From positions 1,922,001-1,986,000 of the forward strand of contig JAEHOE010000003.1 in NCBI GenBank assembly GCA_016858145.1: DNA of 64,000 nt. Reading direction: 5' to 3'. The notes under the pieces were generated by a model, which was not told the DNA's origin, ran no database searches, and saw nothing but the letters and a program-made list of their open reading frames with translations. Shown here in pieces: positions 45,401-58,429 of this stretch. The DNA is from Edaphochlamys debaryana. Its lineage: Eukaryota > Chlorophyta > Chlorophyceae > Chlamydomonadales. Position 1 is the stretch's first letter. The number at the start of each line of letters is the position of its first letter. A program made the position numbers and the translations under genes.

Positions 45401-48400
45401 CGCGGCTCGGGTCCTTCGTCCCCATCCGCCCCGCCATTGTTGGAACCCGCCCTGTCGGGGTAACGGCCAGACCCCACGCGGCCAGAGGCCGTACGCGCAG
45501 AGCCAATGCGCAGCCCCGGCTTCCCGGATGCCGTACGACGCTCGTACTCGATCTTCGCCGTACGGCGGATGTACGCCAGGATCTCCTCGGCGGGGAGCTG
45601 CTCGTACAGGCCGCGCAGCACGACGCCAAGCGTGTGCGTTGCGGCGCGCTGCAGCCCGCCGGCGGCGCCGACGGCCCGGAGCGCCGCCACCGCCGCCGCC
45701 GGCGCCAGGCCGCCGCCGCTGCCCGCGAGGCCGCTGCTGGCGGCGCCGCTGTTGTTCACGCCCGCCGCCGCCACCGTATCTCGCAGGAACACGAGCGACG
45801 GCCCGGCGGCGACCGAGTCCGCGACGATGGCAGCGGCGGTATTGATGTCGCTCCAGAGCTGGTCGAAGGGTCCCCTGGCGGGGGCCAGGGGGCCCAACAG
45901 CGCCGCCGCCGCCCGGGGCGTGCCCGTGAAACCGGTGGCGGCGTCGCCTGGCGGCGTCACTGCGAAGCCTGAGGGCACCACCGGCGCCCTGGGGATCCCC
46001 AACAGCACACCGTCGAGTCCCAGCTCGCGCGCGAATTCCGACGGCACGGGCTGCTCGTTGGTGGGGGAGGCCGCCAGCGGCGGCCCAGGCGCGACAGCCG
46101 AGTGAGCAGGCGGCTCCGCGCCTGCCTTGGCGCCCGGCCCCGCCGCCGCTGCCGCGGCGGCGGCAACAGCCGCGGCGGCTGCCGCCGCCACGCCGTTGCC
46201 CCTGGCGGCCCTGCCGCTGGTGCCGGCGCCAACGCCGCCACCGGCGCCGCTGCCGGCGGAGCCGCCGCTGCCGCCGCCGCCGTTGCTGCCCAAGCCGTTG
46301 GTGGTTGACGGCTCCGGCGCGATGCTGAAGACTGTCTCGAGCTGCGGAGCATTCCACTGATGCCGCTCCGATCCGCGCTGCGGCACCGGCGACTGCACCG
46401 GCGAGTTGACCGCAACCAGCACCGCCGGCGGCGCGCCGGGGCCGCCCTCCTGACCCTCAACAGACCCGTGCCCCGCAGCGCCGCCCTTGCGGTTGACGTG
46501 GTTGGAAAAGTCGCCCGTGACTCGCCGTTTCGGGCCTCGCCGGCCCACATGGCCCGTGCTGGGCGCGTCGCCACTGACAGGTGTTTGCTGGCCACTGATC
46601 TTGTGGCGGGCCGATGTGACGCGATAGATTTGATGCATGATGTTGGCGGTGGAGTGGATGGCGGCGGTGAGGTTGGAGACGGACTTCTGGGAGGGCTGCG
46701 GCCGGGGCGTGGGGTGCGGGTAGGGCGGCGAGGCGGGTGCATGGTGGGGCGGCGAGAGGGGAGCGCCTGCGGGGCCGGGAGGCGAGGGGTCGTAGATGCT
46801 GTGCCGTCGGCCGCGGCTGAGCAGGCGGGACAGCCATTTGTGGCCGCCGGGGCCGACGGTGGCGGGCGAGGCGCCGGCGGGTGATGGCGCGGTGGAGGTT
46901 CCGCCGCCGGCGCCGTCGGGCGGCCAGACGGATGCGGCGGTGGATTCGATGCTCGGCGGCGCCGCCTCTAGATCCAGGGAAGATCGGAATCTGGAACCAC
47001 CGGTCGCGCCCGTTCCTGCTCCCGCCGACTTGTTGTTGCGGCGGGTGAGCGTCAGCGACGACAGCAGCGGCGGCGTCTGGGATCGAGGCGACGCGGGCGG
47101 CCGTGCGGAGGAGGTGCGCAGCATGCGTCGTGTTTCCGCGCTGGTGGGGGCGGCGGCGCGGGCGGCGCTGCGGGCCTCCGCCCGCTGAGGCGGCGGCGGC
47201 GGTGGCGGCGGCGGCGGGGGTGGCGGCGCCACGGGCCCGGTTGCGTCGATGGTCTGTGAGTCGGCCTCCTCGTCAGCTGCGTCCCAGTGGACCAGGCCCT
47301 GGGGGTGGACACGGGCCGGGGGGGAAGGGTGGTGGCGGGAAGCAAGTGTAGGGTACCGTAAGGCAGGGTTGTGGGTGGGGCGGGTGGGCTTGCGGTGCTG
47401 TGGGTAGGAGCTGCGCAAGAGGGGCGTGGAGCTCGAAACCGCCACGCCCCGGGCCACCCAACGCGCGCCAGCCTCGCCTCCCGCCCCCAGCCGCCCCTGC
47501 CCCATCACGTCGGCGCCCAGAGCGCAGATGCTAGACATCAGACGCTAGACATCAGACCGAGACCGGCAGCCTCGCTCCAGGCCCAGCTTGCAAGCACTCC
47601 GCACACGACCCAGCCGCCCCCTAGCGCCGGTTTCCCAGCGCCCCCACGGCCCCCCACGCACCTGCCAGTCGTTATCCACCATGTAGTCATCCACCGCCCT
47701 CGCCAGCGCCGCGCCCAGAAGCTGGCTCGCGTCCCGGCCCGCGCCGCCGCCACCCATCCCCGCCCCCACCATCCCCCCGGCGGCTGCGTCGCCCGTTAGC
47801 CCGGGCGTTGCGCCGCCCGCGAGAGTCATGCCGGGCGTTGCCCCTACTCCGAGTACATGGGAGGAGCTCTGACCAAGCCCGGTGGCGGCGCCGGGTGCTG
47901 TGACGCCCGCGGCGGCGGCGGCAACGGCGGCGGCGGCGGCGTGGCCGGCGTCGAAGAGGGGCGCGCTGATGCGGGAGAGGCGGAGGTCCGCCGGCGGAGG
48001 GCCCGAGGGGCGTAACCCGGAGCCCGTCAGCGAGATTGTGGGTTGCGGGTGCCTGCGGGTTTGGGGGTGCGGTAGGCGGCGGATGGGAAAGTGTTTGGGA
48101 GAGCGAGGGAGGCCGACGTGTTGCTCGGTTGGCGAGGCGCGTGCTGGAGCGCTGGAAACTGATGTCGGAGCGTGCTGTGCATGCGGCGGCGGCGGCAGGG
48201 TCGCGGCGTGCTGTGCTGTGCATGCCACGTGCCGTGCTGTGCATGCTTTGGCAACAGGCCCACACCAGTCCATCCCAGGCCACCCACCTGTTGTCGGCTG
48301 GCTCCACTCCCGCCTCCGGCATCGGTGCGTCCGCGCCTGATTGAGGCGCCGTCTGCAGGGCGGCGACGAAGCAGCGGAACGAAACGGTGTCAGGGCTGGC

Positions 48401-51400
48401 GGCCGCTCCCCGCCATACGCACAACCGTCTGCTCACGACGGCATTCATACTTTTCACGCGCCGACCCTACGCATCCTGAACACACACTGCGCGCGCGTGG
48501 CGCCTCACACCTTCGGAGTCTCGCCGGGCTTTCCGCTTGCTTACGGTTTCCTCGTTTCCTAACACACTGCGCGTGCGCGCAACGCACACCCGGAGCGTCA
48601 TGCCGTGGGGCGCCAGGCGACCGCAGGCCCCCCTCTCCCGGAGCCATCCCAGCAGCGCCCACGCTTTCCCGGCTCCGTTCCCCGCCCTTCCGTGCCAAGC
48701 CCCCCAGACTTCGGCGCGGACCCCGCCCCACACGGCCACACCCGACCACTATCTCCCCTGTGTGCCGACCCAATGCAGTTCAGTTAAGAACAAGTGAATT
48801 GAGAACACTACCTACCTCTGTGTGTGTGCTCATGAGCTCCGGCAGCCCCAGCACGCCGCCCCCCGCCACCACCACAGAATCGGGGCGCACGGGCAGCGGG
48901 CTGAGAGACACGCCCACATGGCCCGCGGCCGGGCCCCCCTCGCTCGGGGGCGTGGGCAGGCCAAACCCGTCGGGCACGTCGGTGGGAGTGTACGGCAGCG
49001 GGCCGCCGGGGGAGGTGGCCTGCGGCAAGGCCAAGGCAGCCGCGGGTGGGGTGGGGTCGGCGTGAGTGCAGGCTGCATTCTCGCTAGATCGAACCCACGG
49101 ATGATCGCCTGGAGGACCCGCAGCATGCCCTGAACACGAGCAACGCTGTCCCGGACTTGCCCCCAGCCAAGCACCCCAGCGGACCGGACCAGACCAGACC
49201 AGACCAGACCGGACCAGACTAGACCAGGCCAGTCCGAACCGGACCGGACTGGGACCTCACCTCTCCGAGTCCCGTCCAGCCTCCCAGGATTGACTCCGAG
49301 GCGCCGCCTCCGTCGGTAGACCCCAGCGCAGGCAGCTGCAGCGGCGGCGGGCCGCGCCCCGTGGGCGGCGGCGGGCCGTTGCCGTCGTGGCTCCTCGCCA
49401 TCCGCCGAGGGCACTCGCCGCTCGACAGCTCGTACGGCACGAGCGGGCCGGTGCCCCCGCTGGCATCTGTGCCTCCGCTGCCGCGGCCTCCCTCGGTGTC
49501 AACCGAAAGTTGGTTGGGCGGTGGGCCGAGCATGAAGGGGCTCTGCCCGTGGCCGAAGCCGAAAGGGCTGGGCCCCTGCGGGCCCGCGCGCCCGGAGCCG
49601 CCCGCCAGGCCCCGCCCGGCCCGGTTCGGGTCCGACAGCGGCGATCCGAGGTGCGGTGGCGGCGCCGTCGAGCCTGCCCCCGCCGCCTGACCAAGCACGC
49701 TCGACCCGGTCAGACTATACCGCCGTGGGCCAAGCCCAAAGGGCACGCTCGTGCCATCGCCGCTCACCCCGGCCCCGCCCGCGAAGTCACGAGGGAAGCC
49801 GAACGGTTGGTGAGCCAGCAGAGCGCTTGGGTGCTGCCCCGTTTCCGATGCGCCCGCAACGCCCGCGCCGGTGGCGACGCCCGGCTGCGTGTACTGCGAA
49901 GTACCGGCGTACTGCGATGTACCGGCGTACGGCCCGAAGGGCGGCGGCGCGGCGCCGAGGGCTGCGAAGAGCGCGTCGCGCCGGGGCTGCCAGCGCGTGA
50001 CTAGGCTGGGGCCCGAGGCGGAGACGCGCGATTGACGGCTGCGTCGCTCGGGCGAGAGCGCCTGCGGCGGCGGGCCCAGGGCGCCCAGCGGATCCCTGCA
50101 GGCAGGCAGGCAGAGAATTGTGCGCGCGTCGAGGCTCTGTGCGACGTGGCCAGCAGGCGAGGGTAGATAGACGACAGCTTCTTTGGGGAACCACAGAAAA
50201 GGACCTTGGAGCGGGATGCAAACCATGCCTTGGCGTCAAGCACGAGGACGACTAGGCTAGGGAGATAGCTTTCGATAGAAAGCTACTCAGGAGCCATGGA
50301 GGTAGGTCTCGGAGGGTCACGCAAGCCATGCCTTGACGACAGCATCCAATAGGGGAAACAAGCACCAGGGCTATCTGGAGTGCCCTGAACAAAGCACCCC
50401 GCACAACAGCACGCTCCTAGCAGTAGCGCTCGGCCGCTCGTCTCCCGCTCGTCCCCACACGACCCACCCCTGCGCCAGAGCCAAGGCCACGATCGGCGAC
50501 GGCGCGGCGGCGGGCAGCCCGGTGGTGGAGGCGGGGGCGGCGGTGGCGGAGGCGGCGGCAGAGCCGATGGCGGCGGCGGAGGCTGCCGCCAATGCCCCCA
50601 TGACGCCCGCCGCCACCAGCGCCTGAGGGCTGCGCGGCCGCACCCACACCTCCAGAGCGTCCGGCTGGCGGAGGAGCTCGGGGGGCCAGTCCGCCTCGAG
50701 CAGGGCGAGCTGGGGCGCGGGGGGCGCGGGGGCGCGGGGGCACGGGGGGCGGCAGGGATGGGGAGACGGGTTGCAGGTGGTGAGGTGGTGAGCGGGAGGA
50801 GACGGTGTGGTATGGGGCGAGGCGGCGGGGAGCTTCGGTTGAGGGCGGCCATGTGGGTCGAGGAACGGGCGTCGACTGGTGGGCAGGCGGCTAGCTCTGC
50901 ACGCTCGTCCAGCCGCTGCTTGGGCCCTCGAGATCCCATGACTCACCTGTACGGCAGTGGCGAAGGCCAGCGCGTGCTCGGGGAGGTGAAAGGCCACGGC
51001 GAAGGCGTCGCCCTCAGTGGACACCTCGTAGCCGCGGTGCTCCGCGATGGCCTGCAGTACAGCAGTACAGCACACAGCACCAGAGTATGACACATTACTA
51101 ATACGTCCACAACGACGAGCCAACCGTGCGCATTTGGGGCTGCATCATTCGCGTCTCGTGCCACCCGCTGCCCTCCCGTGCTGGTCCCCGAGGGCCGCCC
51201 TCCCGTCCCACGTGCTGAAAGAGCACGGAACTACAATGCTCGCGACTTCATCCCATCATAAACTGCGGCGCGGGACCGAGAGCCCCACGGGGCTCTCACC
51301 TTGCGCATGACTCGGTGGTGTGTGGACAGCGAGGCATCCATGATGACGGCCGGCAGCGTCTCCCACAGCAGCGTGGAGCTCTGGGGATGGGGAGCGAGGC

Positions 51401-54400
51401 GTAGGTGAGGGGCCGGAACGGGGTGTTTGCGTGAGGAACAGGAAAAGTGGTAGCAGGAGGGGCGGGGGACATGGAGGTGCCATCGAGAGGCAAAGCCCCG
51501 CCTGGGCTGCAAGGACACGCACGCAAGCCGCAGGTGCCGCGCTCATGCCAGTACCGTGCAGCCCACCTTCTGCATTGTCCAAACCCTGCCCCGCCAACTT
51601 TGCCTCCCCTGCCCTCCTCAGCCGTCCTCAGCCCTCAGCTCCCACCCCCCATCCCAGCACTGCCCACCTGCACGTCCGTCAGCGCCAGGGTGGTCATGGG
51701 CCCGGCCCCGGGTGGCTTGGCGGGCCACGCCCCCACCCCCGCCTGCTTCTCCGCCGCGCGCCGCCGCCGCCGCCTGACCCAGATCACAGCCACCACCGCC
51801 CCCAGCAGAACCGGCACTCCCACGCCCACACCAAAGCCCACGGCGAATGCGGCGATGGAGGATGGGGAAGAGGCGGCGGGGGCCGGCGGGTTTCGGGAGG
51901 TGGTGGTGTTGGTTACGAAACCGATGGCGTCGCGGTAGAGGGAGAGCAGGATGGAGGGGTATGGAAACGCGGCTGCGAGGGCGGGGAACGGGACGGGGTT
52001 GGGTTGGGCCTTGAGTGGGCTGGATACCGGCAATGCAGGGAAGCCTGGGAGCGGAACACTCGTGCTGTAATGCAACCCCCCTTCGGAAACCCACCCCTCC
52101 TGCCCCCATGCCCCGGCTCACAGTCTGTGATGTTGGCGAACTCGGACTGCGCTCCCGCCGCCAGCCGCTCCGCCTCTTGCGGGCTGAGGCCGGGCGGGGC
52201 CCCCGCGCCGCTGCCACCGTCGAGCGAGGCGTTCCCCGGTAGCGCCTGGGCCTGGGCGGCCTCTGCGGTTGCGGCCAGGAGCGCGGCGGCGGCCAGGCGG
52301 TCGATGACGGACCTGCGTGAACGGGAAGGGGAGGGGTGGGGACATGAAGGGAGGTGAGAAGGAGCGGAGACAGGCGGGGACCGGAGAGGGTTCGTGATGA
52401 GGAGGGCAGGGAAGCGCCCAGAGCCAGGGCGTGGCGGGTGCTGAGGCGAGTCCACGGCCCCGACAGCGACGAAGGGAAGTAGGTGGGCCGCGGATGGGTG
52501 CGGCCCTGTGTCCCCGGGGAGGGCCGCTCACCGGTAGCGCTCGCTGTACGGCAGGGTGACGTCGAGCGCCCGGTTGGGGTGGGCCAGCGCGGCGGTGGTG
52601 GCCTGGGGGTGGGGGGGACACGGAGAACAAGCGGGGAGCGGTTGGTTCCGCGAGGCGTCCCCGTACCGGTACGCAGCTGCTTCACAGGCCCCCCAGGGCC
52701 CTTGCACGTGTCACACCACCCCACCGCTTCCATCCAGCGACAGCGATGCCCGTATGGAACCCCACCACCGAGTCCCCTTCCAACTACAGCGTCCCCTGCC
52801 CCGCGTTTTTCTCCCTTCCTCCTTCCCCCCCCGCCTCGTGCAGTCCCGTTCTCACGTCTGCCCCCTCGCGGGCCCCTCCCTCCCACCAACCGCGACGCCC
52901 TACGCAGCCCCCCGCACCCCGACCCAGGCTCACGTCCGCCACCGCCCCCGCGTCCTTCTCGTTGAGCCCCAACAAAGCCTGCGCCTCTGCCGGTGACAGA
53001 GACGCCCGCGCCGCGCCCGCAGCCACAGACGCAGCCGCCATAGCCGCCGCCGCCACGGCCGGTCCCGAGCAAGACGCGTTGGCGTTACTGCCGCACGGTA
53101 CGGCAGACTGGGCAGAGCAGGAGGCAGCGGTGCCGTCGCCGTTGGAGGCAACGGCCTTGGGGCCTGTCACGATGGCAGCGGTCAGCGGGATGAAGGCGGC
53201 GGTGGAAGACGAAGAGCCGCCGCTGATGTTGCCGTACGAGCTGACGTAGGACACCGTTGGCACGGAGGTCGTGAGCGACACGCCCGTCAGCAGGCCGTAC
53301 TTGAAGCTCGTCTCGTAGCCGACGGTACTGCGGAGCGCGGGTGCGAGAGGGGGGAGGCCGAGGGGGTCAGCAGGAGTCAGCGCTCCTCGGCTGCGTTCGG
53401 GGGCATGCGATCTGCCCTTTCCAACCCCTTCCTATCTCATGATTGCCTTGACGGGAGGCTTACACGTGATTTGCTGTGAACGTGGCCCACCCCTCCTCCA
53501 CCCCTGCTTACCAACCCGCCCCCTGCCCTCAAGGGCGCCCCCTCCCATATGCTTGCAACCATCCGCCCTCTGCCCCATGCCTGTTTGCCCCGCCCCTGTT
53601 CCCCGCTTACGATGCGACTCGCTCCAGCCTCGCGACGTCCACAAGGGACGCGCCAGAGCCCACCAGCCACCAGGAGCCACCCTCGCCCACGAACGGCGCG
53701 GTGCTGACCGCAGCGCTGGATCCAGATCCAGCGGTGCTGTTGCTGGATCCAGATTCGGTGGCGTTGGTGCTGGCTGGACTGGAGGTGTTGGTCGAGCTGA
53801 CGGGGGCCGGGGCGATGGGGACGGCTCCGGGGAGCAAGGCGGCGCCCAGTCGACCGTAGAGCGCTGGGGAGGGGCAATGAGGTGTGCAAAGCAAGGTCGG
53901 GAGGGGCGTGTAATCTAAGCGTGGGTGTAGGAGCCGGGCCAGACGAGCAGGGCTAAGCCCCCTGCCGTGCAGACACAGCCCCCTTGCCCCTCGGCAGCCC
54001 CAAAGCTCACCCGGCGCTCCGTCCTTGGTGACCCAGAGGGCGGCATGGGCCCAGTCGATCTGCGCAGGGGAGGTGACCCGGGGGCGCAAGGGAGGTGAAT
54101 GCCAGCGGAGGCGCGGGGCAGGCGACAGAGGACGTGTTGGCATTCCTCGAAAGGCAGGAGGTTTCCCGAGAGCGCCGACAAAGCGCCGCAAAGCGCACCG
54201 CCCTCACAGCGCCGCCGCCGTTCACTCCAGCACATACCGTGAACAGGCACCGGCCGGAGGCGAAGAGCGGGTTGACGCCGCCGCAACGGGGGCCGTTGGA
54301 CCCCACAGCGCCCCCGCCGCCGCTGCTGCTGTCGTTCAGGCTGCACAGGAAACCGGGTTCTGGGGAGTTTCCCGTCCCATGGGCCAGCTCCTCCGGTCGC

Positions 54401-57293
54401 ACGGGCACCGCGTCCCGAGAAAGGGTGGATGCGGGGGTGGCGGTGGTGGAGGTGGAGGTGAGGGTGGTGGCGTTGGTGGGGGAGTTGAAGGGCGCCGCGT
54501 TGAAGGCGGCGAGCGCAGTGAAGAGCTGCAGCGCGGCCGGCAGGGAGGGGCGGTCTGCGGGGGGCAGGGAACCGGGGCGGGGGGGCATGGGCGTGGGCGA
54601 GGCTGCTTAGTACGAGTCACTGATCAGAATGCAGGAGAGACAGTGCGCGTACACGACGGCACCTGTGAGGCCAGGGGGGTTGCAACGCGCGTCCTCATCG
54701 TTCCGTCACCGCAGGAGCCACACCCCCGGTCCGAGAGCTTGGGCTCCTGGCCCTGGCCCCCAGCCCCCGTCTCATACACCCCACCCAGCATCCCAGCCCG
54801 TGAGGGCTCGGCACCCCACCCACCCAGGCGCGGCCGCAGGTCGGACGTGTCCCACCACAGCCCCTGCGATGTCCCCATGGTCTGCTCCAGAGACGCCCAC
54901 ACCGCCGCCAGCAGCGCCCAGCCCTTGCAGCCTGCGGGGCGGGGCAGCGCGGGGTCCCGGGGGAGTTTGTTGCTGAGCGGGATCGCGCCGACGCAGGGAA
55001 TCCTTGCATGTATAGGTACATACCGGGGTTCGGGGGGAGGTGAGCGGCCAGAGATCGGGCGACTGCGGGCCTGCGCTTGGCATGGAAGCCGTCCCTCGCC
55101 TCTCCTCACCTACCCCTACCCTGCACCCTTCTCTCGCGTCCACGCTGTCCACTTCGCCTGCCCAAGTCCGTGAGCAGCCCAGTGCACCGCACCCTCGGGA
55201 AGCCCACCCCAGCATGGCGCTTGTACGGCCGTACGGCTGTACGGCGCACTCACCCGGCATGAGGCCCACGCACAGCACGTGGTCCGCGGCCCCGTCGCCG
55301 TCCAGGTCCCGGTTCACCAGCGCCGCCGCCACCTCCACCAGCGCCGCCCACGTGGCAGGCAGCGCCGCGCCGCCGCCGCCGCCCCTGCTGCCGCCGCCGC
55401 CGCTAGTGTTGTACAGCGCCGCCAGCGGCCCTGTGCCGTTGGCGGCGGCTGACGTCAGCTGAGACCACCAGTCCCGCCGGTACAACAGCAGCAGCGGCGT
55501 CGCCGGCGGGCCGCCGGCGGCGCCCGTCGGCGGCAGGCGGAGGTACGTCGGCAGGGCGGCGGAGCCGCTGGCGGCGGCGGCGGCGTCGAGTTCGCGGAGG
55601 TAGGAGGTGTTGCCCGCGGCTTGGGCCGCCAGCTGTTGGGGGAAGGGGGAGGGCGGGAGGAACGGAGGGAGGGAGGTGAGTCCCGCGCCCGTGGACCCGC
55701 AGCTGCCCGCTCTACTGTCCGAAGCGAGCTGGCGCTCCTCTGCAGCCCACATGCTGCCAAGTATTGCCCCATGCACACAGCAAGGGGGTCAACCCAGCAT
55801 CTCCAAGGCGAGTACGCCCTCTTGGCCAAAACGAGCTGGACCCCTTGTGCATCCCACATGTCACCGGTCCTCGCCCCATGTGCCCGACAGGGCGGTCAAA
55901 ACCCGCACCCTCAAGACGAGCGCGGCCAATCCCGGTGCGCTTCTGCGCCCGCAAAACCCTAAAAAGGCTGCCGCCACTCGGCCCAACCGTGGAAGGCCCC
56001 CGCACCCAGCCCTTGCTCCCTGGGCCGCGGCCTGGCAGCACCCCGCAAGGGCCCGGAACGCTCTGCTTCCGCCGCTCCCGGACCCCTCACCCTACCTTCC
56101 ACCGTCGTCGCTACTATTCCAGGTCAGCGCTATCCGCACGCCACCGCCCCCTCGGCCGCGCCCGACCCTGACCCCCTTCCGCCCCCGGCCCATTCCGCCG
56201 CGGCGCCGCACCACACCACCCAACCTTGAGAGGACACCCGGCCCCAACGCCTGAGCGTCTGGCCCCAATGGCACCTCCCCCCCCTCCTCACCAGTGGTTG
56301 GGCTGCAAGCTCAGTGGCCCCCACCACACGCGCCGTCGCGACATCCCCGCCGCTCCCTCCTGCTCCGCCACCGCCGTCGCTGAACAACGGGTCGTCGGCG
56401 TTGACCAGGTCAACGGCCGCCGCCAGCTCGTCCCCGGCGCCCGCTGCGGCTGCGGCTGCGGCGGCCCGGGTCGCCCTCCGCGCCAGCTCTAGGTAGGCGG
56501 GCTGGTTGGGGCGCAGGCCACACGAGATCGAGACCCGGGGCAGAGACGAGTTGCTAGAGACCTGCGGGGGGTGCGGAGGGAAGGTGAGGGAGGTGATGGG
56601 AGGCCGTGGGCGCGTGGGAGTTGCGGGGGTGGGGCGGCGATTGAGCAGGAAGGGTCTGGAAGGGCTGGGGCGCGGTGTGAGGTGGAGGTGGGGGTGGGGG
56701 CTTCAGCGGCCGGCCCCGTCAGGTGGCCCCTGAGGTTTCTAGTGCAGTGGTATCATTGCATGCACACAGCGTGTCTAGATTGTCACATCCAATGGACCGG
56801 GCCGGGGGCATGCGTTCGATGCGGGACGGCGTGCCGTTATGCCCTGAAGCTAGTCAAACTGCTCTCTGTACGCGTGGCCAAAGTGCACGCACCGTTTGGT
56901 TAGTACGGTTGAGGTCGCCACTGTAAGGCAGAGGGAAGGGATGAAAGGGGGCGGGCCAGGGAGTCAGCGGGGAAGAGGCCGGGGGCTTGAGGCCTGTCGA
57001 GTGCGGGGAAGGGCTGCCAACGGGAGAAGCCCCGCAACCCCGAACACGCGCGGTGGGTTGACCCACCCCCTCGTCAAACCACCCCCGCACCTGGGCTGCC
57101 CTGCGCAGCACCAGAGCTGCAAGACCAGGAGAATGAGCGCTCGGTGTAGCCAGCGGGCTCCGCGAAAGGCTCCTTCCTTCCGTCTCCCCGCTCGCCGTCC
57201 GCAGGGGCAGTCGGGATGGCCATGTCCGTGTGCGTGTAACTTCACCACACGCGGCAACGAGCGCTCCTCGCCACATAAGGGCGGCGTCCTCAT
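42429..57293 (-). CDS. Receptor-type class III nucleotide cyclase with two cyclase domains
   Basis: This is a 26-exon model (first 57091..57293, last 42429..42935) of 2,707 aa, closed throughout. It should make cAMP or cGMP at a membrane. N-terminus: a signal-anchor-like segment (HRALILLVLQLWCCAGQ) after a long basic leader, then about 750 extracellular residues resembling solute-binding proteins, Asn-glycosylation rich, with a DxDxDG loop (D276, D278, D280) before CVGLMPGCKGW. The membrane span is 818-844, followed by RRRRRR. Cyclase domain 1: metal Asp D878 (LTDVQSST) and D922 (TEGDAF); its second half (RIGLHSG, 2163-2169; YAGPFLAVA) lies about 1,190 residues later. Cyclase domain 2: RIGVDYG then LDYVGRPMNRAAR with D2519, N2526 and R2530. 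The C-terminal tail is an 8-residue repeat. Substrate (ATP or GTP) is not settled: the base-selecting Lys is replaced by S918 and A2438. The 660-bp intron at 55633-56291 could hide another exon. Confidence 0.87.
42521..42745 (-). repeat. 24-bp coding repeat in the cyclase tail
   Basis: About nine degenerate copies of a 24-bp unit encode the octapeptide QRGSGPEA and variants (GSGSEA, GSGSDA, GSGPEV, GSAPES). The repeat is in the last exon of the cyclase gene, and its length keeps the frame. Copies differ mainly at single bases, so it is an expanding minisatellite under reading-frame constraint. Confidence 0.9.
49181..49250 (-). repeat. GACCA pentamer tract in cyclase intron
   Basis: A roughly 70-bp run of GACCA/GACCG pentamers (plus-strand reading) is interspersed with AGTCC. 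It lies in the intron 49020-49260, within 15 bp of the exon boundary at 49261. Confidence 0.8.
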
Positions 57294-58429
57294 CGCAGAA
57301 GCCAGCGAGCTAAGCGCCCGCGAGAGCTAGCTCGGCCTGCTTCGCTGCTGCTGCATCTCGCCCAGGGTGAGAGGACACCTCGTTCGCCGCATCTTGCCAG
57401 CGTAGGGAGTGCCGACCAGCCTCTACCACGTAGCCGCGCTTGCTGGCTTGAGCGCTCCCACCAAAAGTGCGGAGCTGACCTCACCGTTTTGAGCTTAATG
57501 CGAGCACGTAATGACCTCTAAAGGACATCAGATGTTGCCTAATACAGCACACATGCGTTCGGGCTAAGCCGGGTCACTCACTCATAGCGAGGCCAATGGC
57601 GGGTTGTGTCAACTCGTTTCCCTTGTAAGCTCGGGACTCCTACGCAGTCACAGACACTGGTTAAGTCAAGTGCAAGAGCTGTGGACGGCCGTGACGACGG
57701 TGTCGCGCGTGTTGGTCGCGGTACGGGTACGTGCCGAAACCCTCGCCGCCCGCGTGCCATTTTGTCTTCCCCCCGGGCTCACTGCCCCGAGCACCAGCTC
57801 TGCTATGAACGTGCATGTTGGAACCAGGCTCGGGGCAGGGGAGGGGGCGGGCGCAGCGGAGGCCCGGGGACGAGTCGTTGCGGCTTGGGGGGGAGACCAA
57901 CATTGCAGGGCCTTCTGTGTGGATCGTGAAGGGAGCACAGAAGCTGGCCAGTGACTTGTTCAGAGCCTCTTCTGCCCCTGCGTTTGGCGAGCCATGCCCA
58001 CGGCATGCCCGCATTTCCCCTACTATCAGCTTCAGGAGCAACTCTGGAGCAAGTGCGGGGGAACCCCTGTAAGGCTGCCAGCCAGCGAGCCGGAGATAGG
58101 GGGAGCCAGGGGGGGAGAGGGGGGCCGGACGCTGCCAGGGCACGGCCTGAACACAGCCACGGCGACCTGCTTTGGCCGCGCGGCCCCGAACTTACCGCCC
58201 GGGAAGCCTTTGCATCTCATTACATAACACACATTTCAATAAGCAGGTTGTAACCAAGCAGAACGTGCTGGAAACGGGGGACTAATGAAGGAAGAATGCG
58301 TTTCCAGTTAGCCTCAGGCGGCCCCGCTCTGCCTGTCACGATATCTTGGGGACCATGTTAATACAGCTTGTGCGATAAACTCATCGCCCAACAGCCAGCC
58401 GCGCGAGGATCCGCGCAGGCCCAGGCGCA
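57294..58429. promoter_or_regulatory. Head-to-head intergenic region
   Basis: About 1.1 kb between the start codons of the cyclase (minus) and the F-box gene (plus). Both promoters should be here. Open frames on both strands lack conserved features. The last 230 bp before 58430 are AT-richer and may be the F-box gene promoter. No further gene was seen. Confidence 0.5.

Noticed and set aside
45262..45972. Plus-strand 236-aa frame opposite the cyclase insert
   Set aside because: It is a shadow of the minus-strand exon, a common effect of very high third-position GC.
45133..47538. 801-aa minus-strand open frame as one exon
   Set aside because: Clear acceptor at 47299 and donor at 45339 trim it to a 653-codon exon that fits the cyclase model in phase.
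55633..56291. Extra exon in the large cyclase intron
   Set aside because: Minus-strand frames here look non-coding and flanking exons already join in phase 0, so no exon was added, though one of length divisible by three cannot be excluded.
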